Below, in pieces: positions 43,725-50,369 of a stretch of 64,000 nt of DNA. Location: assembly GCF_017877135.1 (NCBI RefSeq), contig NZ_JAGIPH010000001.1:372001-436000 (forward strand), given 5' to 3'. This DNA comes from Neorhizobium galegae (GTDB taxonomy: Bacteria > Pseudomonadota > Alphaproteobacteria > Rhizobiales > Rhizobiaceae). The stretch's first letter is position 1. Every line of letters starts with the position of its first letter. A program made the position numbers and the translations under genes. A model generated the notes under the pieces. It ran no database searches and was not told where the DNA came from. It saw nothing but the letters and a program-made list of their open reading frames with translations.

Positions 43725-44903
43725 TCAATAGCCCACCGCCTGGCGCTTTTCATCATCCGTCAAAAACTCGGCAGCGCCCACCCGTGCCCAGAGCGCATCG
43801 CGTTCGCCGGAAAGCCCCGGCACCTGGTCGAGATCCGGGCGAAGGCTTAAACGATCGCCGTAAGCCTCGGAAAGCCATGCAGAAAAGCTCGCCGCCGTGC
43901 GCATCAGCAATGGCACCACCGTCAGCCGGTAGAAGGCGCGGTTGGCCTCCTGGTAATTGGCGTAGGTGGCATCGCCGGGAATACCGAGCAGCATCGGCGG
44001 CACGCCGAAGGCGAGCGCGATGTCGCGCGCGGCGGCATTTTTGGCCTCGATGAAATCCATGTCCTTCGGCGAAAGTCCCATCGCCTTCCAGTCGAGCCCG
44101 CCTTCCAGGAGAAGCGGGCGCCCGGCATTGACGGCGCCGCTATAGCCGCTTTCGAGCTCCGCACGCAGCCGCTCATACTGGTCGGGCGACAGATTGCCGC
44201 CTTCCTTGGGCTGGTAGACGAGCGCGCCGGAGGGACGCGCCGAATTGTCCAGCAGCGCCTTGTTCCAGCTGGCGGCGGCATTGTGCAGGTCAAGTGCGGC
44301 TCCTGCCGCCCCAAGCGGCGAAAAGCCGCCATGGTCGTCGAGCGGGTGAAACAGTTTCAGATGCAACAGTCCCAGCCCGTGGTCGCCACCGGCCGCCAGA
44401 CGCCGCACGGCGCCGCCGACGCGGTATTCATAGGCAACCGGCCAGCCATCGGCCCCCACCACCACGCTCACCCGGTCGGGCCGCAGCAGATGCAGCTCGG
44501 CCGGCCTTGCGCCTAGAACCACCCCGTCCACATAGGCATTGCCGGAGAGCAGCAGATGGCCAAACAGCGTTTCGAGAAAATCCGGGCCGCCCATGCGCGG
44601 GTTCGGTCTTGCCAGCAGTGCCAGCGCCGGATGCGTCGACATTTCCCGGTCGCCCTCATAGGCGAGAAACGGCACGGAGGCGGAGGCTTCCGAAATCATC
44701 CGGATGGCGCGGTAGACCACCGGGTTCTTCATGAAACCCGCACGCGACAGCGCCCCATAGGACCGCCCGGACCAGTGCGCCGCCCCCTCTGCAGAGACGA
44801 TGGCAAAGCCTGCGCCCTGCGCTTTTGCGTCGGAAACCGGCGTCTCGCGCACGCGCCTGTCCACCGCGGCGCGCCGCCACGGCAGGGAAAACATCGATGT
44901 CAT
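43725..44903 (-). CDS. HK97-family portal protein, GTA gp3-like
   Basis: 392 residues of the portal family: NPVVYRAIRMISEASASVPFLAYEG, HPALALLARPNPRMGGPDFLETLFGHLLLSGNAYVDGV, FHPLDDHGGFSPLGAAGAALDLHNAAASWNKALLDNSARPSG and FGVPPMLLGIPGDATYANYQEANRAFYRLTVVPLL. It forms the dodecameric DNA entry ring. ATG at 44903 has AGAGAG upstream. The antitoxin operator region lies 52 bases after its stop. Confidence 0.93.
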   Translation of the reverse strand: MTSMFSLPWRRAAVDRRVRETPVSDAKAQGAGFAIVSAEGAAHWSGRSYGALSRAGFMKNPVVYRAIRMISEASASVPFLAYEGDREMSTHPALALLARPNPRMGGPDFLETLFGHLLLSGNAYVDGVVLGARPAELHLLRPDRVSVVVGADGWPVAYEYRVGGAVRRLAAGGDHGLGLLHLKLFHPLDDHGGFSPLGAAGAALDLHNAAASWNKALLDNSARPSGALVYQPKEGGNLSPDQYERLRAELESGYSGAVNAGRPLLLEGGLDWKAMGLSPKDMDFIEAKNAAARDIALAFGVPPMLLGIPGDATYANYQEANRAFYRLTVVPLLMRTAASFSAWLSEAYGDRLSLRPDLDQVPGLSGERDALWARVGAAEFLTDDEKRQAVGY

Positions 44904-45023
44904 GGAAGCTCTCTCTTTTTTCGAAGGAGAATGGTCTTGCGGGAGAACGGCCCGGACCCTCATCCGATTGACCGCCTTCTTCCCGGGAAAGAAGCGGCCG
45001 TCAGCCGGTTGAGGGGAAAACCG

Positions 45024-45671
45024 TCACGCCGCCTTCGTGTAGCTTATGCTGGCATAGAAGGCGCGCGCATAGCGGGCCACGTCATCGGCGCGGTCCATGC
45101 GGTTGATGATCTGGCGGGCGCCACTCCAGTCCTCGGTTCTGTCGTTGAAGAAATCGCCGAGCGATTTTCCGGTAAACCGTCCATGGATCATCCCGTCGAA
45201 CAGGATGCGGGTGGCGGTAGCGTCATCGAGCGCCGCATCGGGCGTCTGTTCGATGCCATAGGTGCGGTAGTTTGCCCGCCCGGTGATCTGCACCAGGCCG
45301 CGCCCGCGAAAGGTCCAGCCATCGCCGCTTGCCTCATTGCCATTGCCCAGCCGGTTGGCATAGGCGCGATTGGCGATCTTTTCCGGCTTGCGGGCATAGG
45401 CTGCGGCTTCTGCCGGCGTGAAGTAGCGCGGAAACGTCTTCAGCAGGCCCGGCGCGCCATAATTCAGGTTCTCGCTCACCGGCTGCATGGCAGCACCGGT
45501 TTCGTGATAGGCCGTCGCCAGCACATAGGCCAGCCAGCGGTCGTCGCTCTGTGCATGCTGGCCTTCCCAATAGGCGAGGATGGCCTCAAACCCCTCGCCC
45601 TGGCTCGGCGACATTCCCGTCTTAAACAGCGTATCGGCAATGTGATAGAAGAAAAACGTGTGGTTGATCAT
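45024..45671 (-). CDS. GH19-family (chitinase-like) endolysin
   Basis: 215 residues, the lysozyme/GH19 fold used by phage endolysins: ATAYHETGAAMQPVSENL with probable catalytic Glu57 and Glu67, then GDGWTFRGRGLVQITGRANY and FDGMIHGRFTGKSLGDFFND. No signal peptide, so it would need a holin or lysis partner. It lies between the portal and terminase genes, a position not occupied in the canonical Rhodobacter GTA, where lysis genes are elsewhere. ATG at 45671 is favoured; ATG at 45680 is also in frame. Confidence 0.87.
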   Translation of the reverse strand: MINHTFFFYHIADTLFKTGMSPSQGEGFEAILAYWEGQHAQSDDRWLAYVLATAYHETGAAMQPVSENLNYGAPGLLKTFPRYFTPAEAAAYARKPEKIANRAYANRLGNGNEASGDGWTFRGRGLVQITGRANYRTYGIEQTPDAALDDATATRILFDGMIHGRFTGKSLGDFFNDRTEDWSGARQIINRMDRADDVARYARAFYASISYTKAA

Positions 45672-45977
45672 TGCTCCCATCCCCTTTATCGCGCCTGCCT
45701 CATGCAGGGTCGTCCGGCGCCCGGCGCCGCAACCATGATGCCACATCTGCGGCCGTTTGCACGCACCATTGCGGGACGTCCGCTGCCTCTTTTCCGGTCA
45801 GCCACCTGTCTCTTTACAAGGCAGATGCCGCAGCGCAGCATTCATCGAAAAATTTCAATCGATTTTTAATTTTGCTAATCGGTTTAGACCCTTAGTCGTC
45901 CTTTACAAACTCCTAACGCTATGGAACCTAGCGGTCACAGGTTCGTTATACGGCCCGGCAATCACCAGAAGGAGATC
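45672..45977. other. 306-base AT-enriched divergent intergenic region
   Basis: No gene is visible. It must carry the promoter of the small plus-strand ORF and perhaps one for the endolysin. The 45846-45890 stretch is distinctly AT-rich with a near-palindromic AAAAATTTCAATCGATTTTT; no confident -35/-10 pair could be fixed. Confidence 0.5.
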
Positions 45978-46118
45978 ATGATGATGCAGCAGACCGTCCC
46001 CGCCGCAGGCAGTGCCGCCAGCACCAAGCAGCAGATCCCCCAGCATCTGGTCGAGCGTCTGGAATCCGAATGGAAGCAGATGCGCGAAACTGCAGCCGTG
46101 GCGGTCCCCGCACGCTGA
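45978..46118 (+). CDS. small ORF, 46 residues, with excellent ribosome binding site and terminator
   Basis: Starts with three ATG codons (45978, 45981, 45984) behind GAAGGAGATC. The peptide MMMQQTVPAAGSAAST is followed by a charged amphipathic helix (QHLVERLESEWKQMRETAAVA). The TGA is followed 40 bases later by a strong hairpin terminator. It is transcribed against the GTA genes, between terminase and endolysin. The combination of ribosome site, helix and terminator argues for a real gene; function unknown. Confidence 0.6.
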   Translation: MMMQQTVPAAGSAASTKQQIPQHLVERLESEWKQMRETAAVAVPAR

Positions 46119-46157
46119 TGTGACGCGCTGATTTCCAGCCTGAGATCGTCCGTTGCC

Positions 46158-46253
46158 GGCCCGCCTCGTGCGGGCCGTTTCCGTTTGGGTGGGGCCGCCT
46201 CGTGCGGGCCGTTTCCATTTGTGGTGCCGTCTCGTTGTGGGCCGTTTCCCTTG
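46158..46253 (+). repeat. three tandem copies of a terminator-like hairpin
   Basis: First copy: GGCCCGC-CTCGT-GCGGGCC followed by GTTTCCGTTT (46158-46186), a good intrinsic terminator. Two further imperfect copies follow at about 33-base spacing (near 46192 and 46223), each with the CTCGT-type loop and GGGCCGTTTCC tail. They end next to the terL stop codon on the other strand. Confidence 0.75.
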
Positions 46254-46262
46254 GCCGGGCCG

Positions 46263-47906
46263 TCAGAGCCCGCGCACCCGCGGCTCGCCCTGCCCGTCCA
46301 GCATCAGCGCCGTCAGCGCCCAGACCAGCGCATCCAGCCGGTCGGGGGAACGGCCGGACGACAGCCCGTCCGGGCCGAAGTCGCACATCTGGTCTTCCAG
46401 TTCGCGAAAGCGCGCCGCATGCAGCACGCGGCCCTGCTCGTAGAGCGCGGCCACCGGCTCGGCGCGCAGGAACTTGCCGCGCGTCGCCCTCACCTGCGTC
46501 AGCGGCAGCTGTTCGTCGATGCTTTTCAGCATGGCCGCCACCATCTCGCCGCCCTGGTTGACTTCGGCAACGACGCGATCGGCGCCGAAGCGGTGAAAGA
46601 CCTTCACCACCGCCCGCGCCCAGCCGGAAGGGCTGAACCCCTCGACCGAACAATCGGCCAGCACCACCGCCCTCTGGCTGCCCTTTGCGCCTGCCCCGCC
46701 TTCCGCAACGGCCGCCGTCTCGAGCCCCGCCACGACAATGCCGCAGCACGACGCAGCCCCCATGCCGGACGGCGGGTCGACCGCCACCACGATCCGGCCG
46801 AGCGCTGCCGGCACGCGCTGCGTCAGCGCCTCCAGCTGCGCCCGTTTCCACAGCGCATCGTCCCGGTCCTCGATCAGGTCGCCATCCAGTTCCTGGCGTC
46901 CGAGCCGCGTGCCGCCATAGCGTCCTTCGAGCGCCGAGAGGAACCCGGGAGCGAGGTTTTCCGCATTGTCGCGCGTCGAGATCTTGACGAGCCGCGTGCC
47001 GGCATCGGCGATCAGCTGTTTCAGGATCGGCACCGGCCGCGGCGTCGTCGTCACCAGCTGGCGCGGATCCTGCCCGAGCCGCAGCCCGAACTGCAGCATA
47101 TCGAAGGTTTCCTGCGCATGCTTCCACTTGGCCAGCTCGTCGCACCAGGCATAGTGGAACTGCGGCCCGCGCAGGCTTTCCGGATCTTCCGAGGAAAAGA
47201 TCTGCGCCACAGCCCCGTTTCGCCAGACCAGCCGGCGGCGGGAAATCTCGAAATCCGGCGCTTTGCTGCCGGCAATCCGGCAGATGCCGGACACGCCGTC
47301 GATCATCACCTCGCGCGCGTCGCCCAGCGTCTCGGCCACCAGCGCAATGCGCAGCTCGGAGCGGGATCCGGCACTGGCCAGCGACTGCACCCATTCGGCG
47401 CCGGCGCGCGTCTTGCCGGAGCCGCGCCCGCCCATGATCAGCCAGGTGCGCCAGTCGCCTTGCGGCGGCTGCTGCTCCGTGCGTCCGGCAACGGACCAGC
47501 TCCGCTGCACGCGAAGCGCATGGCGCCTGACGAGCGCCGGAAGGTAAAGCACCTCGGCAACCGCCTCGACGGCGGGACCGGCAGGCACCGCGCAGGCATT
47601 TTTCGCGCTCCCGCCATCCGCCGCCCGAGCCCCGCGAGCCGCCTGAACCGCTTGAGCCTCCGGCTCTTCCGGTACGCCAGCCGTTGCGACAGGACTGGCC
47701 GCGACAAGGTTCGCGCCATGCATCTCTTGCGCAAACGTGCGGCCGGCGCCTTCCGCCGCCCTCTCCTGCCGCCAGACCTCCTGAAACGTTGTCATGTCCC
47801 GCCTATACCCGGCCAAAAGGTCCAATACGTCGTCCAGTCGCTTCTGCTCATCCGCTGTCAGCGCCACCGGGCAGGGCCCAAGCCGCACCGCCCGGCTCGC
47901 CACCAT
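46263..47906 (-). CDS. large terminase subunit, GTA gp2-like
   Basis: 547 residues. Walker A GGRGSGKTRAGAEW near 158-171, ATPase segment with DEA/WCDELAKW (about 250-260), then the RNase-H-like nuclease domain with IVVAVDPPSG near 370 and FHRFGADRVVAEVNQGGEMV. It packages headful lengths of host DNA into GTA particles. The N-terminal 150 residues are longer than in typical GTA terminases and low in conserved motifs. ATG at 47906 is chosen for its GGAG site; it overlaps the upstream gene by 59 bases. An ATG at 47795 is a shorter option. Confidence 0.92.
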   Translation of the reverse strand: MVASRAVRLGPCPVALTADEQKRLDDVLDLLAGYRRDMTTFQEVWRQERAAEGAGRTFAQEMHGANLVAASPVATAGVPEEPEAQAVQAARGARAADGGSAKNACAVPAGPAVEAVAEVLYLPALVRRHALRVQRSWSVAGRTEQQPPQGDWRTWLIMGGRGSGKTRAGAEWVQSLASAGSRSELRIALVAETLGDAREVMIDGVSGICRIAGSKAPDFEISRRRLVWRNGAVAQIFSSEDPESLRGPQFHYAWCDELAKWKHAQETFDMLQFGLRLGQDPRQLVTTTPRPVPILKQLIADAGTRLVKISTRDNAENLAPGFLSALEGRYGGTRLGRQELDGDLIEDRDDALWKRAQLEALTQRVPAALGRIVVAVDPPSGMGAASCCGIVVAGLETAAVAEGGAGAKGSQRAVVLADCSVEGFSPSGWARAVVKVFHRFGADRVVAEVNQGGEMVAAMLKSIDEQLPLTQVRATRGKFLRAEPVAALYEQGRVLHAARFRELEDQMCDFGPDGLSSGRSPDRLDALVWALTALMLDGQGEPRVRGL

Positions 47907-48447
47907 CAGCGCTCCGTGCGCGCTGCCATTCCAGAAAGAGCGCCTGCGCCCGTTCGCCGGCCCGCGCCTCGATAAGCGCCTCGACAGTGCGCATGGCTTC
48001 TTCATAACCGCCCTCGTCCGCTTGCCGCTCCGCCTCTGCGGCCCGGTCGCGCGCCAGCTGGCGCTGCAGGCTGTCGACCTTTTCGAGTGTGCGCACGATG
48101 AGCGACATGGCGTCTGTTGCCGCCTTCAGGTCGGCGCGCGCCAGCTTCTGCGCCGCATCGTCCGCTCCTTCGGTGCCACACGCGCCCGTCGTCTGTTCAG
48201 CGGCGGTACGAAGCGCGCGAAACGCTAGAAACTGCGCCCGCATTTCGCGCGTCATCTCGTTCAACAACAGCCGAAGCTCTTCGGCGCCGGATGCATCGCA
48301 GGCCGCAGCCAGCGCATCGGCCGATTTTTTCTCAAGCTGCACGCGCTCGGCCGTCTGCGCCGCCGTCTCGATGGCAAGGGGCGCGGACCCCGCGTCTGCG
48401 TCAAAGCAGCCGAACAGCGAAAGATCCACCATCGCAAAGTCCTGCAT
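47848..48447 (-). CDS. putative small terminase subunit (GTA gp1 position)
   Basis: 199 residues, mostly helical and highly charged: long heptad-like segments about 38-75, 75-105 (EELRLLLNEMTREMRAQFLAFRALR) and 125-175. No known motif is certain. Its place immediately before terL and its coiled-coil character match the GTA small terminase, which in Rhodobacter is encoded at the same position but is shorter. ATG at 48447 has AAGGAAGG about 10 bases upstream. It is the first gene of the GTA cluster. Confidence 0.6.
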   Translation of the reverse strand: MQDFAMVDLSLFGCFDADAGSAPLAIETAAQTAERVQLEKKSADALAAACDASGAEELRLLLNEMTREMRAQFLAFRALRTAAEQTTGACGTEGADDAAQKLARADLKAATDAMSLIVRTLEKVDSLQRQLARDRAAEAERQADEGGYEEAMRTVEALIEARAGERAQALFLEWQRARSADGGEPGGAAWALPGGADSG

Positions 48448-48548
48448 GACCCCGCATCCTTCCTTCGATCCACAGCCCACGCTGCGACACGGCCGAGCGC
48501 CGGCCGCGCACCACCGCACGCACCCTGCCATTGCCGATATCGCTGGAT

Positions 48549-48641
48549 AAAAAAACGGCCCCAGGTCGGGAAAACCTGGAGGCCGTAGACTGGAAGCATC
48601 TGGCGTCCGGCGTCTGCGGCCGGTCGCAATTCTTCGACTAT
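48549..48641 (-). ncRNA. candidate small RNA or GTA leader attenuator
   Basis: On the minus strand a promoter-like TTGACG (48671-48676), exactly 17 bases, and TAGGGT (48648-48653) predict a start near 48641. About 55 bases later comes a textbook intrinsic terminator: CGGCC and CCAGGT arms paired with ACCTGG and GGCCG, a 7-base loop, one bulged base and seven Ts (48549-48585). No ORF with a ribosome site lies between. Either it makes a roughly 93-base small RNA, or it is an attenuated leader of the GTA operon, whose first gene starts 100 bases further on. Not matched to a named family. Confidence 0.55.
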
Positions 48642-48647
48642 GACAAG

Positions 48648-48676
48648 ACCCTATCAAACGACCGTCACGCCGTCAA
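48648..48676 (-). promoter_or_regulatory. promoter of the candidate small RNA/leader
   Basis: -35 TTGACG (preceded by CC, so CTTGAC as in rhizobial promoters) and -10 TAGGGT at 17-base spacing. The -10 is imperfect. Confidence 0.45.
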
Positions 48677-48816
48677 GGATTATTTTCCTATCACGGAAAA
48701 GTTTTTTTGTGAGCCTCAATCACGACCAATGCCATTTCCGCCGGAACAAAGCCGCCGGACCTCCCGTTCTGGCTTCCATGACCCCCAAGCGCAGACCTCA
48801 AGAAAAGGATGATGCC

Positions 48817-49341
48817 ATGGATCTCGGCCCGGCGCGCGCGCCCTCGCCCACCATTCCCGTCACGCTCACCGTCAATGGCAGGCGCCAGCAGCTGGAGCTT
48901 GCGCCCTTCGTCACGCTGCTCGATCTGCTGCGGGGCGATCTGGCGCTCACCGGCACCAAGAAAGGTTGCGATCACGGCCAGTGCGGCGCCTGCACGGTGC
49001 TGGTCAACGGCGTGCGCATCAATTCCTGCCTGAAATTTGCCGTCAGCCTGGATGGCGCCGAGATCACCACGATCGAAGGGCTCGGCACACCGGATAACCT
49101 GCATCCGTTGCAAAAGGCCTTCGTCGAGCATGATGCCTATCAGTGCGGCTATTGCACGCCCGGCCAGATCTGTTCCGCCGCGGGCCTTCTGTCGGAAGGT
49201 CACGCCCATTCGCGGGAAGAGATCCGCGAACTGATGAGCGGCAATCTCTGTCGCTGCGGCGCCTATACCAACATCGCCGATGCGATCGAGGAGGTGATGG
49301 CCGCAGACAGCGAGACCACCGTGCGGGAGGCTGCCGAATGA
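48817..49341 (+). CDS. paoA: aldehyde oxidoreductase 2Fe-2S subunit, PaoA-type without Tat signal
   Basis: 174 residues of the xanthine oxidase family small subunit. The plant-type 2Fe-2S cluster is at Cys51, Cys56, Cys59, Cys71 (GCDHGQCGACTVLVNG); the second cluster is at Cys110, Cys113, Cys145, Cys147 (CGYC and CRC). E. coli PaoA carries a twin-arginine leader; here the protein begins only about 15 residues before the fold, so the complex should be cytosolic. The longer open frame upstream shows no twin-arginine signal either. ATG at 48817 has AAGGA upstream. It is coupled to paoB by ATGA. Confidence 0.88.
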   Translation: MDLGPARAPSPTIPVTLTVNGRRQQLELAPFVTLLDLLRGDLALTGTKKGCDHGQCGACTVLVNGVRINSCLKFAVSLDGAEITTIEGLGTPDNLHPLQKAFVEHDAYQCGYCTPGQICSAAGLLSEGHAHSREEIRELMSGNLCRCGAYTNIADAIEEVMAADSETTVREAAE

Positions 49342-50369
49342 GACAGTTCAGCTATCTGCGCCCGACGGGCATTTCCGATGCCGTGGCAGCGCTTGCCGCC
49401 GAACCGACCGCCCAGCTTCTGGCCGGCGGCACCAATCTTGTCGATCTCATGAAATACGATGTCGCCCAGCCGAGCGCCGTCATCGACATCAACGGCCTGC
49501 CCCTGAAGGAGATCGAGACGCTGGAGGACGGCGCCTACCGCATCGGCGCGCTCACCACCAACAGCCAGGTCGCCTATGATGCGGGCATCGCGCGCGATGT
49601 GCCGCTCCTCTCCTCGGCCATTCTTGCCGGCGCCTCGCCGCAGCTGCGCAATGCCGCCACCTCAGGCGGCAATCTCTCGCAGCGCACCCGCTGCTATTAT
49701 TTCTACGATCCATCGACGCCCTGCAACAAGCGCGAGCCGGGCTCCGGCTGCTCGGCCATCGGCGGCGTCAACCGTATCCACGCCATTCTCGGCGCCTCCG
49801 ATGCCTGCATCGCCACCCACCCCTCCGATATGTGCGTGGCGCTCGCCGCACTCAATGCCACCGTCGAAGTCACCGGCCCGACCGGCGCGCGCACCATTCC
49901 CTTCCTCGATTTCCATCGCCTGCCCGGCGATCATCCCGAGCGCGACAACACCCTTCAGACCGGCGAGATCGTCACCGGCATCCGCGTCGAGGGTGGCCGC
50001 TTTGCCGCCCATCACAGCTATCTGAAACTGCGCGACCGGCTCTCCTATGCCTTCGCGCTGGTTTCGGTCGCGGCAGCACTTGACCTCGATGGCGACACGA
50101 TCCTTGACGCCCGCGTGGCGCTCGGCGGGGTCGCCCACAAGCCCTGGCGCGATCCGCTCGCCGAGGCGGAACTGTCAGGACAGCCCGCGACCCGCGACAC
50201 TTTCGAGGCCTTCGCAAGCCGTCTTCTCTCCGGCGCCAAAGGCCAGGGCCACAATGATTTCAAGATCCCGATGGCGAAGAAGGCCATCGTGCGCGCCCTG
50301 ATGCAGGCAGCCTCCGGCCGTCCACAGGTGCAGTCGGAAAAGCGCGTGCGCGAAGGAGAAAGCCTATGA
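49338..50369 (+). CDS. paoB: aldehyde oxidoreductase FAD subunit, PaoB-type
   Basis: 343 residues of the FAD-binding molybdopterin dehydrogenase family: LLAGGTNLVDLMKYDV (FAD loop) and NAATSGGNLSQ. An extra cysteine set (Cys119, Cys129, Cys138, Cys157, in RTRCYYF, PCNKREPGSGCSA and SDAC) is the signature of the PaoB/YagS branch, which carries a 4Fe-4S cluster near FAD. It overlaps paoA and paoC by ATGA. Confidence 0.88.
   Translation: MRQFSYLRPTGISDAVAALAAEPTAQLLAGGTNLVDLMKYDVAQPSAVIDINGLPLKEIETLEDGAYRIGALTTNSQVAYDAGIARDVPLLSSAILAGASPQLRNAATSGGNLSQRTRCYYFYDPSTPCNKREPGSGCSAIGGVNRIHAILGASDACIATHPSDMCVALAALNATVEVTGPTGARTIPFLDFHRLPGDHPERDNTLQTGEIVTGIRVEGGRFAAHHSYLKLRDRLSYAFALVSVAAALDLDGDTILDARVALGGVAHKPWRDPLAEAELSGQPATRDTFEAFASRLLSGAKGQGHNDFKIPMAKKAIVRALMQAASGRPQVQSEKRVREGESL

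Noticed and set aside
46178..47394. alternative frame continuing across terL as a separate minus-strand protein
   Set aside because: A Gly/Arg-rich shadow in another frame of terL; terL itself has Walker A and nuclease motifs.
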